Under the pieces are notes generated by a model. That model searched no databases and had not been told where the DNA came from. It was given only the letters and a program-made list of their open reading frames with translations. From JAEUPI01 sp963814435 (lineage in GTDB: Bacteria; Pseudomonadota; Gammaproteobacteria; Burkholderiales; Burkholderiaceae_C), in contig CAWFCV010000010.1 in assembly GCA_963814435.1 (NCBI GenBank), positions 1 through 64,000 on the forward strand: a DNA stretch of 64,000 bases, written 5' to 3'. This document shows positions 54,903-64,000 of the stretch, piece by piece; the first letter of the stretch is position 1; each line of letters begins with the position of its first letter. The translations under genes were made by a program, and so were the position numbers.

Positions 54903-56311
54903 TCACAACGGCTGCGCCGACCAGGTCGTGCCCTTCGGCGGCCGACGATGCGGGCGCGCGTGAACTCGCCGACCTTCAGCGTCTTCGAGGCCTTCTCGCG
55001 GCGGCAGCAGCCGCACCATGCCGTCGATCTCGGGCGCGTCGGCATAGCTGCGGCCGACGCCGCCCTTGCGGCCCAGCGCCGGCGCGTGCGTCGACCAGCA
55101 CCTGCATCGTCGCGCCGACGCGCGCGCTGCAGCTTGCGCCGCCGACACCTGCTTCGGCCACCGCCATGAAGCGCGCGCGGCGCTCCTCGCGCAGCTCGGC
55201 CGGCAGCATGCCCGGGCAGCTCGTTGGCCGCGGCGCCCTGCACCGGCGAATAGGCAAAGCAGCCGGCGCGGTCGATCTGCGCCTCGCGCATGAAGTCGAG
55301 CAGGTGCTCGAACTCGCGCTTCGGTCTCGCCCGGAAAGCCGGCGATGAAGGTGCTGCGCACCACGATCTCGGGGCACAGCTCGCGCCAGCGCTGCCAGGC
55401 GCTCGAGGTTGCGCTCGCCGCTGGCCGGGCGCTTCATGCGCTTGAGCACGTCGGGGTGCGAATGCTGGAACGGCACGTCGAGGTAGGGCAGCACGCGGCC
55501 GCCGGCCATCAGCGGCAGGATCTCGTCGACATGCGGGTACGGGTAGACGTAGTGCAGCCGCACCCAGGCGCCGTAGCGGCTCGGCCAGCTGCGCCAGCTG
55601 CTCGCACAGGTCGATCATGCGCGTCTTCACCGGCTGGCCGTCCCAGAAGCCGGTGCGGTACTTCACGTCGACGCCGTAGGCGCTGGTGTCCTGGCTGACC
55701 ACCAGCAGCTCCTTCACGCCCGACTCGAACAGCGCGCTGCGCCTCGCGCGAGCACATCGCCGATCGGCCGCGACACCAGGTCGCCGCGCATGCTCGGGAT
55801 GATGCAGAAGCGTGCAGCGGTGGTTGCAGCCTTCGCTGATCTTCAGGTAGGCGTAGTGGCGCGGCGTGAGCTTGATGCCCTGCGGCGGGCACCAGGTCGA
55901 CGAACGGGTCGTGCGGCTTGGGCACGTGCAGGTGCACCGCGTCCATCACCTCCTGCGTGGCGTGCGGGCCGGTGACGGCCAGCACCTTGGGGTGCATCTG
56001 CGCGCACCAGGTTGCCGCCGCCCTCGCCGGCCTTGGCGCCCAGGCAGCCGGTGACGATGACCTTGCCGTTCTCGGCCAGCGCCTCGCCGATGGTGTCCAG
56101 GCTTTCCTTCACCGCGTCGTCGATGAAGCCGCAGGTGTTGACGATCACCAGGTCGGCGCCGGCGAAGGTCTTGCGAGGTGCGCGTAGCCCTCGGCGCTGC
56201 AGCTGGGTGAGGATCAGTTCGGAATCGGTCAGCGCCTTCGGGCAGCCGAGCGAGACGAAGCCGATCGTCGGCGCGGCAGCGGTCGGCCGTGGCAATCGGA
56301 GTCTGGATCAT
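54903..56311 (-). CDS. rimO: Ribosomal protein S12 methylthiotransferase (frameshifted)
   Basis: RimO adds a methylthio group to Asp89 of ribosomal protein S12. The N-terminal UPF0004 domain has its three cluster cysteines in VSLGCPKALTDSE, VNTCGFIDDAV and VTGCLGAK. The radical SAM motif is EGCNHRCTRFCIIPSMRGDLV once one GC pair near 55813 is restored. The core continues LRLHYVYPYPHVDEILPLMAGG and DVPFQHSHPDVLKRMKRP, and a TRAM-like domain closes the protein (KVGEFTRARIVG). At least ten small breaks are spread over the gene. ATG 56311 is the start. Confidence 0.92.
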
Positions 56312-56350
56312 GCGGCGATTGTCGCCGATGCGCCGCGCCGCGCGCGACGC

Positions 56351-56926
56351 TCAGCGCTTGGTGCCGGGAAGCCGGGCATGCCCGGGAACAGCGTGCTCGG
56401 CCTGCTTTGCATCTGCTCCTGCATCTGCGTGAACAGGTTCTTCGACTGCTCGAGGTAGTTGCCCATCAGGCCCTGCATCATCGGCGCCTGGCCGTTCATG
56501 AACTGCGTCCACATCTCGGGCGTGAACGCCTTCGGGTCGAACACGCCCTTGGACTGCTCGGCCAAGCGGCTCTGCATGTCGGTGAAGGCCTGCAGGTTCT
56601 TCTCCAGGTACGAGCCCATCATGCCCTGCATCGCGTGGCCGTAGAAGCGGATGATCTGCGACAGCATCTGCGACGAGAACATCGGCACGCCGCCGGCCTC
56701 TTCTTCCAGGATGATCTGCAGCAGGATGCTGCGCGTCAGGTCTTCGCCGCTCTTGGCGTCGCGCACCACGAAGTCCTCGCCGTCCAGCACCATCTGCTTC
56801 ACGTCGGCCAGCGTGATGTAGCTGCTGGTCTGGGTGTCGTACAGGCGGCGGTTGGGGTACTTCTTCAGCACGCGCTGGGCCCTTGCTGGCAGGCCCAGGG
56901 GCCGCGGCACGGCGGGTGGCTGGCAT
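56351..56926 (-). CDS. phaR: Polyhydroxyalkanoate synthesis repressor PhaR (frameshifted ends)
   Basis: PhaR binds DNA and PHA granules and represses phasin genes. The N-terminal domain is distinctive: RVLKKYPNRRLYDTQTSSYITLADVKQMV, here seen as KKYPNRRLYDT and SSYITLADVKQMV, followed by ARDAKSGEDLTRSILLQIILEEE-type sequence (VRDAKSGEDLTRSILLQII). The second PHB accumulation region has FSSQMLSQIIRFYGHAMQGM and SYLEKNLQAF. The tail is Met/Gln/Pro-rich. Breaks near 56875 and 56360 affect the ends only. Presence of bdhA nearby supports PHB metabolism in the host. Confidence 0.93.
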   Translation of the reverse strand: MPATRRAAAPGPASKGPARAEEVPQPPPVRHPDQQLHHAGRREADGAGRRGLRGARRQERRRPDAQHPAADHPGRRGRRRADVLVADAVADHPLLRPRDAGHDGLVPGEEPAGLHRHAEPLGRAVQGRVRPEGVHARDVDAVHERPGADDAGPDGQLPRAVEEPVHADAGADAKQAEHAVPGHARLPGTKR

Positions 56927-57066
56927 CGCGTCGAACTCCTTGTGCAGTGCACGAGGATTCTAGGTTGCGACTCTGGCGGCCACCGCGCCGGGTTTCCACC
57001 GGGCCGCAGCCGGCGCCGACCGGCGCGGTGCAAGGCCGGAATCGAAAGGCCCCGGCATCGAGAATT

Positions 57067-57143
57067 TGGTAGGCGCGATTGGACTCGAACCAACGACCCC
57101 CACCATGTCAAGGTGGTGCTCTAACCAGCTGAGCTACGCGCCT
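57067..57143 (-). tRNA. tRNA-Val (anticodon GAC)
   Basis: 77 bases with encoded CCA. Acceptor stem AGGCGCG/CGCGCCT, D arm GCTCAGCTGGTTAGAGC, anticodon arm CCACC-TTGACAT-GGTGG (GAC at 34-36), T arm GGTTCGAGTCC. It lies between phaR and relA on the same strand. Confidence 0.95.
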
Positions 57144-57183
57144 GACGTCGAGCCGGCATTGTAGCAGCGCCGCGCCGCGGCCC

Positions 57184-59434
57184 TCAGCGCCGGCGCGCGG
57201 CGCGCACGCCCGGCACGCGGGCCACCTGCGCAAGCACCTTCGCAGGCGCGCCGCGTCGTCGACCTCGACCGTCGAAGGTCACCAGCGAGCCGTCGGCCCC
57301 TTGACCGACTGCGTGCTCACCGCCGTCACGTTCATGCTTCTCCTTGGCGAACAACTCCGAGATGTCGCGCAGCAGGCCCTGTCGATCGGCGGCCTCGACC
57401 GCCACATCCACCGGATACACCGCGCTCTTGCCGCCGGCTGGGTGCCCCACGCCACGGCGATCGCACGCTCGCGGGTTCGCGCGCAGCATCTGCCGGAAGT
57501 TGCTGCAGCGGCTGCGGTGGATCGCCACGCCCTTGCCGCGCGTCACGTAGCCGCCGATCGCGTCGGGCGGCGCCGGCCTGCAGCACCTGCGCCAGCGACG
57601 TCATCAGCGACTCGACGCCGACCACCAGCACGCCGCCGTCGCCGGCCTTCGTGCGACTGCAGCGCGATGCCCTCGGGCGCCGGCGCGGCTTCCTGCGGCC
57701 TGAGCAGCGACTCGATGTTGCGCAGCGAGAACTCGTCCTTGCCGACCACCTCGAACAGCGCGTCGGCACCCTTGAAGCCCAGCTGCGCGGCCAGGTCGTC
57801 GAGCTTCAGCGCGGTCTTGCCCTCGCGCTGCAGCAGCTTTTCCACCAGCTCGCGGCCGCGCGCGATGGTCTCCGCCAGCGCCTGCGCGTTGAACCAGGCC
57901 CGCACCTTGGCCCGCGAGCGCGGGCTCTTCAGGTAGCCCAGTTCGGCATTGAGCCAGTCCAGCGACGGCCCGCCCTCCTTGACGACGGTGATCTCCACCG
58001 TCTGGCCGCTGGCCAGCGGCGTGTTCAGCGGCACCATCGCGCCGTCGACGCGCGGCGCCGCGGCAGCGGTGGCCCAGGTCGGTGTGCAGGCTGTAGGCGA
58101 AGTCGACCGGCGTGGCGCCGCGCGGCAGCTCGATCACGGTGGCCTGCGGCGTGAACACGAAGATGCGGTCGTCGAACTCGGCGCGCACCGTCGCCCGTGG
58201 TCAGCGCGGCGAGGTCGCGCTCCCAGGCCAGCAGCTGGCGCAGCACCGCCTTGCGCGCGGCGGCAACCCGTCTTCGTAGCGCGCCGGTCGCCTGCACCCC
58301 GCCGTAGCCCTTGGCGCCGGCCTCCTTGTAGGCCCAGTGCGCCGCCACGCCGTGCTCGGCATGGTCGTGCATCGCCCGGGTGCGGATCTGCACCTCGCAG
58401 CGCACGACCGTCGTCGTCGCGCACCACGGTGTGCAGCGACTGGTAGCCATTGGCCTTGGGCCGCGCGATGTAGTCGTCGTACGTGATCGGGCAGCGCGTG
58501 ATAGCGCGCAGTGCACGCACGACAGCGCGGCATAACAGTCGCGCACGTCGGCCACGATCACGCGCAACGCCCGCAGGTCGAACATGTGGTCCAGGCTCAG
58601 GCCCTTGCCCTGCATCTTCTTCCAGATGCTGTACAGGTGCTTCGGCCGCCCTTGCACCTCGGCCACGACGCCCGCCGAGCGCAACACGGTCAGCAGGCGC
58701 CGACGCGCCGCTTCGACCGCATGCTCGCGCTGCGCCCGCGTCTCGTCGAGCTGGCGCGCGATGCGCAGGTAGTCCTGCGGCTGCAGGAAGCGGAACGACA
58801 GGTCCTCGATCTCCCACTTGATCTGCCAGATGCCCAGCCGGTTGGCCAGCGGCGCGAACACCTGCTGCGATTCGAGCGCCAGCTCTGCCGGGCAGGGCCT
58901 GCGCGCGGCCGCGTGCCAGCGCAGCGTCTGCAGTCGCGACGCCAGCCGCAGCAGCACCACGCGCAGGTCGCGCGAGAAGGCCAGCAGCATCTTGCGCACG
59001 CGCTCGTTTTGCTGCTCGCGCCGGTCGAGCTCGACCGTGGCGTCGCGCGCGGCACGTTGGATCTGAACCAGCTTGCGCGTGTACTCCACCAGGCTCGCAT
59101 ACGAGTCACCGAACGCCTTGCGCACCACCTCGTCGGGCCGCTGAAGAAAGTCGCCCGCGTACACCAGGTACACCGCGGCGCGCATCGCGGGCGCCGCACC
59201 GATCGACTCGAGGATCGCCGCCACGCCGTCGGCGTGCGCCAGCACGCCTTCGCCCGTGTCGAGCAGCTGGGTGGCCAGCAGCGGCTCGGCGAAGGCCCGT
59301 GCACGTGCCAGTTCGGCCTGGCCGGAGGCACCCGGCCGCGCCTGCGCCGCCGCCGGTTCGGCTGGCGGCGGGACGTCGGTGAGCTGCAGGATGGGCGCTG
59401 CGTCCTCCGCGGGGCGCAGGGCGATCGTCTTCAT
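57184..59434 (-). CDS. relA: GTP pyrophosphokinase RelA (frameshifted)
   Basis: RelA makes (p)ppGpp in the stringent response when uncharged tRNA enters the ribosome. About 750 residues. The N-terminal pseudo-hydrolase domain has lost the HD pair (LAHADGVAAILESIG), as in monofunctional RelA. The synthetase domain shows RPKHLYSIWKKMQGKGLSLDHMFDLRALRVIV and the YDDYIARPKANGYQSLHT block. A TGS domain follows (FVFTPQATVIELPRGATPVDFAYSLH, with HTDLGHRCRGA) and a C-terminal ACT-like region. Many breaks occur between 57240 and 58540. The start ATG overlaps the stop of the upstream hydrolase gene. Confidence 0.92.
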
Positions 59435-60298
59435 GGCGCCAGCAAGAACTCGCGAACCGTCTGCACCTGCTCAGGCTGGACCAGCGTCGGCGCATGACCC
59501 ACGCCGGCGAACTCCACCAGCCGCGCGCGCGGGCCGCGTTCGGTCATCGCGCGCGCCGTGGCGGGCGACAACAGATCGGATTGCGCGCCGCGCAGCAGCA
59601 GCGTCGGGCAGGTGAGGCGGTCGTAGCTCCGCCACATCAGCGCTTCGCCGGCAACGGCCATCTCGGGCGTGACCGCCTTGAAGGGGATCGCGATCGCCGG
59701 GTCGCTGCGCGGGCGCAACCCATCGCCGTCTTGCCGCAGTTGCGGCTCGGTGAGCGCCAGCCACTGTTCGCGGGTGTGCGGCCCGAAGCCGGTGGAGATC
59801 GTCCACAGGTCGTCCGCGGCTTCGTCGAGCGTCTTCCACTGCGCCGCGCGGCCCACGTAGCCACCGATGCGGGCAATTGCCGCGGGCTCGATGGTCGGCC
59901 CGACATCATTCAGCACCAGCTTGCTCACCGGCGAGTTCGGACAACGCCGCCAACCCCAGCCCGATCAACCCCCCCATCGACGTGCCCACCCAGTGCAGCA
60001 CCTGCGCGTCCAGCCGCGCCAGCAGGGTCACCATGTCGGCTACGTAGTGCGCGATCGTGTAGTCCATCGGCTCGGCCAGCCAGTCCGAGCGACCGCGACC
60101 CGCCACGTCGGGACACACCACGCGGTACCGGGCGCACAGCGACCGGGCCAGCGTGTCGAAGTCGCGTCCCTGCCGGCTGAGCCCATGCGCGCACACCAGC
60201 ACGTCGCGGTTCGCGTGGTCACCCCACTCCCAGTAGGCCATGCGGTGCAGGCCGCGGCTGTCGAGGCACAACACATCGTTCAGGCGTGGTTCGATCAC
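59431..60298 (-). CDS. Alpha/beta hydrolase (one frameshift)
   Basis: About 290 residues. The nucleophile elbow is WVGTSMGGLIGLGLAAL (Ser in GTSMGG), the oxyanion region VLVCAHGLSRQGRDFDTLA, and the catalytic His is in EFAGVGHAPTLVQPEQV; LLRGAQSDLLSPA holds the acid. The sequence VSKLVLNDVGPTIEPAAIARIG is typical of a group of Burkholderiales hydrolases. The break near 59932 is a GC contraction (LSELAPVSKLV). The substrate is unknown. The stop overlaps the relA ATG by four bases, and bdhA is divergent from it. Confidence 0.85.
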
Positions 60299-60352
60299 GG
60301 CGCGGGCTCCTTGTCGATAATGATCCTAACAACCCATCGGAGCGAAGCAGTC

Positions 60353-61123
60353 ATGTTGAAAGGAAAAACCGCACTCGTCACCGGCTCGACCAGCGGCATC
60401 GGTCTGGGGATCGCCCTCGCGCTGGCGCAAGACGGCGCCAACGTGATGCTCAACGGCTTCGGCGACGTTGACGCACCTCAACGCAGCGTGGCGGCACTGG
60501 GTGTCAAGGTGGGCTACCACGGCGCCGACATGAGCAGGCCCGCGGAGATCGAGGCCATGGTGCGGGCCTGCGAGAGCCAGTTCGGCGCGGTGGACATCCT
60601 GGTCAACAACGCCGGCATCCAGCATGTCGCCGCGGTCGAGGACTTTCCGCCGGAGCGTTGGGACGCGATCATCGCGATCAACCTGACCTCGGCCTTCCAC
60701 ACCACGCGGCTCGCGCTGCCCGGCATGAAACGCCGCAACTGGGGCCGTATCCTGAACATCGCCTCGGCCCATGGCCTGGTCGCCTCGGCGCAGAAGTCGG
60801 CCTACGTGGCGAGCAAGCACGGCATCGTGGGCTTCACCAAGAGCATCGCGTTGGAAACGGCGACCACCGGCGTGACGGTCAATGCCATCTGCCCGGGCTG
60901 GGTGCTCACGCCGCTGGTGCAGAAGCAGGTGGACGCACGCGCGGCCGAGGCCGGTGTGGGCAGCGACGAAGCCAAGCGCCAGCTGCTGGCCGAGAAGCAG
61001 CCCTCGCTGCAGTTCACCACGGCGGAGCAGCTGGGCGGGCTGGCCGTGTTCCTGTGTTCAGCCATGGCCGACAACGTGCGTGGGGTGGCCTGGAACGTCG
61101 ACGGCGGCTGGACCGCGCAATAG
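60353..61123 (+). CDS. bdhA: 3-hydroxybutyrate dehydrogenase
   Basis: A short-chain dehydrogenase of 256 residues that interconverts 3-hydroxybutyrate and acetoacetate, the last step of PHB use. NAD-binding TGSTSGIGLGIALALAQ, NNAGIQHVAAVEDFP, catalytic Ser in IASAHGLVASAQKSAYVASKHG together with Y and K, and AICPGWVLTPLVQKQ. The AHGLVAS and KSAYVASKHGIVGFTK segments are diagnostic of bacterial HBDH. The frame is intact and starts at MLKGKTALVTG. PhaR nearby supports the pathway. Confidence 0.95.
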   Translation: MLKGKTALVTGSTSGIGLGIALALAQDGANVMLNGFGDVDAPQRSVAALGVKVGYHGADMSRPAEIEAMVRACESQFGAVDILVNNAGIQHVAAVEDFPPERWDAIIAINLTSAFHTTRLALPGMKRRNWGRILNIASAHGLVASAQKSAYVASKHGIVGFTKSIALETATTGVTVNAICPGWVLTPLVQKQVDARAAEAGVGSDEAKRQLLAEKQPSLQFTTAEQLGGLAVFLCSAMADNVRGVAWNVDGGWTAQ

Positions 61124-61149
61124 GTCGATCGACTGTGCTGGTCCTGCCG

Positions 61150-61878
61150 TTAGCGCGTCATCACGACGCTGCCGTTGACATTGACACTGACGGTGGCTTT
61201 GCCGGCCTCCACCGGCAACGATTCGTCGGCGGCCGTGGCCGACATGGCGCGCGAGCGCAGCATCGGCTGCGGCGGCGGTGAATCGCTGCCCACGCTGACC
61301 TCGCGCACGGTGTAGGCGGCGTAGCCGAACTGTTTGGCGTAGTCGGTCGCCCTAGCGCGAAACCGGGCGATCGCCTGCTCAGTGGCCTGCGATTCGGCCT
61401 TGTCGCGTGTCTCGCGCGCCAGCAGATAGCCCACACGCGCCACGGTCAGCGTATTCAGGCGCCCGGCCAACTGGGCGATCGCACTCATGTCCCGGCCTTC
61501 AAGCACCAGTTCGGCCTGACCGACCCAGCCACTGAGCAGACCCTTGTTCGAATACCGGGGCGACAGGCTGAACGCTCCTGTTCGCACCTCGAGCTGCCCC
61601 GGTCGGGCCGCGCGCCGCGCCTCGGCCAGCGCCGCATCCAGAGCCTGTCGCAACTGCGTTTGCACCGCGGCGGCGTCGGCGCCTTCGCGCGTCGTCGACA
61701 ACATGATCGACATCATGTCGTAGGCAACCTCGATCGACGCCGATGCGCTCATCGACAGCACATCCTGGGGTGCGGGGGTCTGCGCCGCCGTCAGCGCAGG
61801 GGCGAGCAACCCGGCGGCCGCGGCCCAAACCAAGCCCAAACGCAGCATTGCCAAGCCTCCGAGTCGTCGGTTGGACAT
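61150..61878 (-). CDS. Periplasmic SIMPL-domain (DUF541) protein
   Basis: A 242-residue exported protein. The leader includes MLRLGLVWAAAAGLLAPALTAAQ (an internal ATG at residue 11 is a likely true start), with mature QTPAPQDVLSMSASASIEVA. The domain repeats are visible as a polar strand pattern and the closing AMSATAADESLPVEAGKATVSVNVNGSV, characteristic of SIMPL/DUF541 proteins, whose function is not established. The gene is convergent with bdhA and divergent from ompR. Confidence 0.85.
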   Translation of the reverse strand: MSNRRLGGLAMLRLGLVWAAAAGLLAPALTAAQTPAPQDVLSMSASASIEVAYDMMSIMLSTTREGADAAAVQTQLRQALDAALAEARRAARPGQLEVRTGAFSLSPRYSNKGLLSGWVGQAELVLEGRDMSAIAQLAGRLNTLTVARVGYLLARETRDKAESQATEQAIARFRARATDYAKQFGYAAYTVREVSVGSDSPPPQPMLRSRAMSATAADESLPVEAGKATVSVNVNGSVVMTR

Positions 61879-62025
61879 GGTTCGGAGTGTGCCCGACCCC
61901 GATCGGATGCCTGCCCGTGTCCGCCCAACCGCCGTTCAGCCGGCCGGAAACCGAGTTGCGAGCCCGGTCGAAGTCCACAAAGCCGTGTTCGACGTCACGG
62001 ATCGGCATGCAACACCAGAAATAGA

Positions 62026-62089
62026 TGTAACAGTGACCATGTATTCGGGCTTTGCAGGGGTTTTCCCCCGGCAAAATGCCGCTGTTACA
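62026..62089. promoter_or_regulatory. Inverted repeat upstream of ompR
   Basis: TGTAACAG at 62026-62033 and CTGTTACA at 62082-62089 are exact reverse complements 48 bases apart, with the second 15 bases before the ompR ATG. GTAACA-type half sites are known for OmpR-family regulators, so autoregulation is possible. The interval also holds an AT-rich stretch and the TTTTCCCCCGGCAAAATGCC region that may contain the promoter. Confidence 0.4.
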
Positions 62090-62104
62090 AATTTGGAGTT
62101 GCAG

Positions 62105-62839
62105 ATGAACACGCCCGCCAACACTCGACCTGACCGTATCGTGGTGGTCGACGACGACGCGCGAATCCGCGACCTGTTGCGGCGCTACCTGACCCAGGAA
62201 GGCTTCGAAGTGCTGCTGGCCGAAGACGCCAAGGCGCTGAACCGGATCCTGACTCGCGAGACGATCGACCTGATCGTGCTCGACCTGATGCTCCCCGGCG
62301 AGGACGGCCTGTCCATCTGCCGCCGCCTGCGCGCGGCCAACGACGTGACGCCGATCATCATGCTCACCGCCAAGGTGGAGGACGTGGACCGCATCGTCGG
62401 CCTGGAGGTGGGCGCCGACGACTACCTGCCCAAGCCGTTCAACCCTCGTGAGCTGCTGGCGCGCGTGCACGCCGTACTGCGCCGCCGCCCGGCGATGGAA
62501 GCGCCCGGCGCGCCGTCAAAAGAGGCGCAGTCGGTGAGCTTCGGCCCCTTCGAATTCGATCTGTCGCTGCGCCGCCTGACCAAGAACGGCGAACAGATCG
62601 CGCTGACCACCGGCGAGTTCTCGATGCTGAAGGCACTGGTGCGCCATCCACGCCAGCCGCTGAGCCGAGACAAGCTGGCCCAGCTCGCGCGCGGTCGCGA
62701 GTTCGAGCCGTTCGACCGCAGCCTGGACGTGCAGATTTCGCGCCTGCGCAAGATGATCGAGTCCGACCCGTCCCAACCGCGCTACATCCAGACGGTGTGG
62801 GGCGTCGGCTATGTGTTCGTGCCGGACGGCGCGAACTGA
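62105..62839 (+). CDS. ompR: OmpR-family response regulator
   Basis: An intact 244-residue two-component regulator. Receiver: RIVVVDDDARIRDLLRRYL, phospho-acceptor in LIVLDLMLPGEDGLS, ADDYLPKPFNPRELLARV. Winged-helix DNA-binding domain: TTGEFSMLKALVRHPRQPLSRDKL and DVQISRLRKMIESDP, then TVWGVGYVFVPDG. Close to OmpR of beta- and gammaproteobacteria, which controls porin and osmotic responses with EnvZ. The kinase gene follows after about 134 bases. ATG 62105 gives MNTPANTRPDRIVVV. Confidence 0.93.
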   Translation: MNTPANTRPDRIVVVDDDARIRDLLRRYLTQEGFEVLLAEDAKALNRILTRETIDLIVLDLMLPGEDGLSICRRLRAANDVTPIIMLTAKVEDVDRIVGLEVGADDYLPKPFNPRELLARVHAVLRRRPAMEAPGAPSKEAQSVSFGPFEFDLSLRRLTKNGEQIALTTGEFSMLKALVRHPRQPLSRDKLAQLARGREFEPFDRSLDVQISRLRKMIESDPSQPRYIQTVWGVGYVFVPDGAN

Positions 62840-62840
62840 T

Positions 62841-62935
62841 GGACCACCCCCGCAGCGGCCTTCGGCCGCCTCCCCCTCGAGGGGGCGACACCAGCGGACC
62901 GGCGGAGCCGGATCCGCGGAGTCAGCTTGGGTAGA
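62841..62935. repeat. GC-rich intergenic repeat with hairpins between ompR and envZ
   Basis: Contains GCGGCC-TTC-GGCCGC and CCCCCTCGAGGGGG stems, followed by GGCGACACCAGCGGACC and GGCGGAGCCGGATCC. This layout looks like a dispersed intergenic element I associate with Burkholderiales genomes. It may fold in RNA and affect translation of envZ relative to ompR. Confidence 0.45.
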
Positions 62936-62972
62936 TCCATGACTCGATTGACGCTTCAGCGTAGAGCCTGAG

Positions 62973-64000
62973 ATGCCCCGCACGCAAGGCGTCGCGCTCA
63001 GCCTGTTCTGGCGCACGTTCTTCCTGCTCGCGATCCTGCTGGGCAGCGGCATCGTGGCCTGGGTGTGGACGCTGCGCGCGCTGGAGTTCGAACCGCGGGC
63101 CGTGGTGGCCTCACAGCAGATCGCCAGCCTGGTGAACCTGGCGCGAGCGGCGCTGCAGCACTCGGACTCGATCAACCGCGTCGCGCTGGTCAAGACGCTG
63201 TCGGCGCAGGAAGCCATCCGCATCGCGCCGCACGAGCCCACCGACAAATGGGAGCCCTTCGAGGAAGACCGCTTCACCCGCGTCGTGGCCGGCGAGTTGC
63301 GCAACCGGCTCGGCCCCGAGACCATCGTTGCGCGCGGCGTCAACGGCCAGGCCGGCCTGTGGGTCGGCTTCGGCATCGAGAAGGACGCCTGGTGGCTGCA
63401 GACCGAACTCGGCCGCGTGCGCGCGTTGACAGGCGGCACCTGGTTCGTCTGGGTCGGCATCGCGCTGCTGGCCACGATCTTCGGCTCGGTGGCGATCGCG
63501 CGACTGATCAACCAGCCGCTGCGCGAGTTGTCGTTTGCCGCCAGCCGCATCCGCGAGGGCGAATTCGACTCGCGCCTGGACGAGAACACGCTGACCAGTG
63601 AGATCCGCGAGGTCAACATGGGCTTCAACCGCATGGCGCGCGAGCTGGCCAAGGTGGAGGAAGACCGCGCAGTGATGCTGGCCGGCATCAGCCACGACCT
63701 GCGCACGCCACTGGCGCGGCTGCGGCTCGAAGCCGAGATGAGCGTCAACGACGAGGAAGCGCAGCGCAACATGGCGCTGGACATCGACCAGCTCGACGCC
63801 ATCATCGACAAGTTCATGGACTACGCGCGCCCCGGCGACACCAAGCTCAAGCCGGTGAACCTGGCGCAGGTGATCGACCGCGAGGCACAGGGCTTTCGCG
63901 ACCCGAGCACGATCCGCATCCAGTCGAAGGTGGCGATCGATCTGTCGGTGATGGCCGACGAGGTCGAGCTCGGCCGCGTGTTCGCCAACCTGTTCGAGAA
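62973..64000 (+). CDS. envZ: EnvZ-like sensor histidine kinase, partial
   Basis: The N-terminal 342 residues; the gene continues past the right edge. TM1 is FWRTFFLLAILLGSGIVAWVW, then a periplasmic region of about 120 residues (FEPRAVVASQQIASLVNLA), TM2 WFVWVGIALLATIFGSVAIA and a HAMP domain (LINQPLRELSFAASRIREGEF). The phospho-acceptor His lies in MLAGISHDLRTPLARLRLEAEM, followed by the dimerisation helix LDAIIDKFMDYARPGD. The beginning of the ATPase domain (DEVELGRVFANLFE) is at the edge. ATG 62973 gives MPRTQGVALSLFW. It partners OmpR. Confidence 0.92.
   Translation, partial: MPRTQGVALSLFWRTFFLLAILLGSGIVAWVWTLRALEFEPRAVVASQQIASLVNLARAALQHSDSINRVALVKTLSAQEAIRIAPHEPTDKWEPFEEDRFTRVVAGELRNRLGPETIVARGVNGQAGLWVGFGIEKDAWWLQTELGRVRALTGGTWFVWVGIALLATIFGSVAIARLINQPLRELSFAASRIREGEFDSRLDENTLTSEIREVNMGFNRMARELAKVEEDRAVMLAGISHDLRTPLARLRLEAEMSVNDEEAQRNMALDIDQLDAIIDKFMDYARPGDTKLKPVNLAQVIDREAQGFRDPSTIRIQSKVAIDLSVMADEVELGRVFANLFE

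Overview
The window (about 68-70% G+C by eye) comes from a betaproteobacterium. Gene content and protein signatures fit Burkholderiales of the Rubrivivax/Leptothrix/Methylibium/Ideonella type: parE-parC, bamC after dapA, dut-coaBC, phaR, bdhA, a pcm/tolC pair and an OmpR/EnvZ pair. This placement is inferred from protein resemblance; no rRNA gene is present.

Layout: 1-7 kb (minus strand) holds a partial GltD-like oxidoreductase, parC, a lytic transglycosylase, a GNAT protein and parE. 7-11 kb (plus) holds an MFS carrier, a 46-residue membrane miniprotein, a methyltransferase, dapA and bamC. 11-21.4 kb is mostly minus-strand housekeeping: an Ala-rich lipoprotein, a RoxA-like ribosomal oxygenase, dut, coaBC, a SEC-C protein, a transglutaminase, a TlpA-like thioredoxin, a GNAT protein and alaS. 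21.6-26.8 kb (plus) is a probable glutarate/lysine catabolic block: Bug-type binding protein, gcdH, class III CoA-transferase and a GabD-like dehydrogenase. A degenerate GGDEF protein and tRNA-Gly(CCC) follow.

28-35.8 kb is the most unusual part. Two sigma-54 promoters, each with a shared element about 92 bp upstream, precede a receiver protein and two nearly identical receiver proteins that carry two hydrophobic repeat segments at the C-terminus. A nine-heme cytochrome c and a cytochrome b follow. On the opposite strand, convergent to them, lie an NtrC-type sigma-54 activator and a histidine kinase whose periplasmic sensor carries c-type heme motifs. Together they look like a redox-sensing circuit controlling a membrane electron-transfer module.

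36-51 kb holds trmB, uppP, a TetR-controlled RND efflux pump (adaptor and permease), pcm, a TolC-family protein, a DUF1800/DUF1501 pair, waaA and a phosphomannomutase. 50.8-57 kb holds alkA-ogt DNA alkylation repair, an EamA transporter, metC, rimO, phaR and tRNA-Val(GAC). 57-64 kb holds relA, an alpha/beta hydrolase, bdhA, a SIMPL protein, ompR and the start of envZ.

Data quality: many conserved genes are split by small indels. Most are repaired by putting back one GC or CG dinucleotide in a GCGC/CGCG tract, so they look like sequencing or assembly errors and not pseudogenes. Coordinates of such genes span the whole repaired gene.
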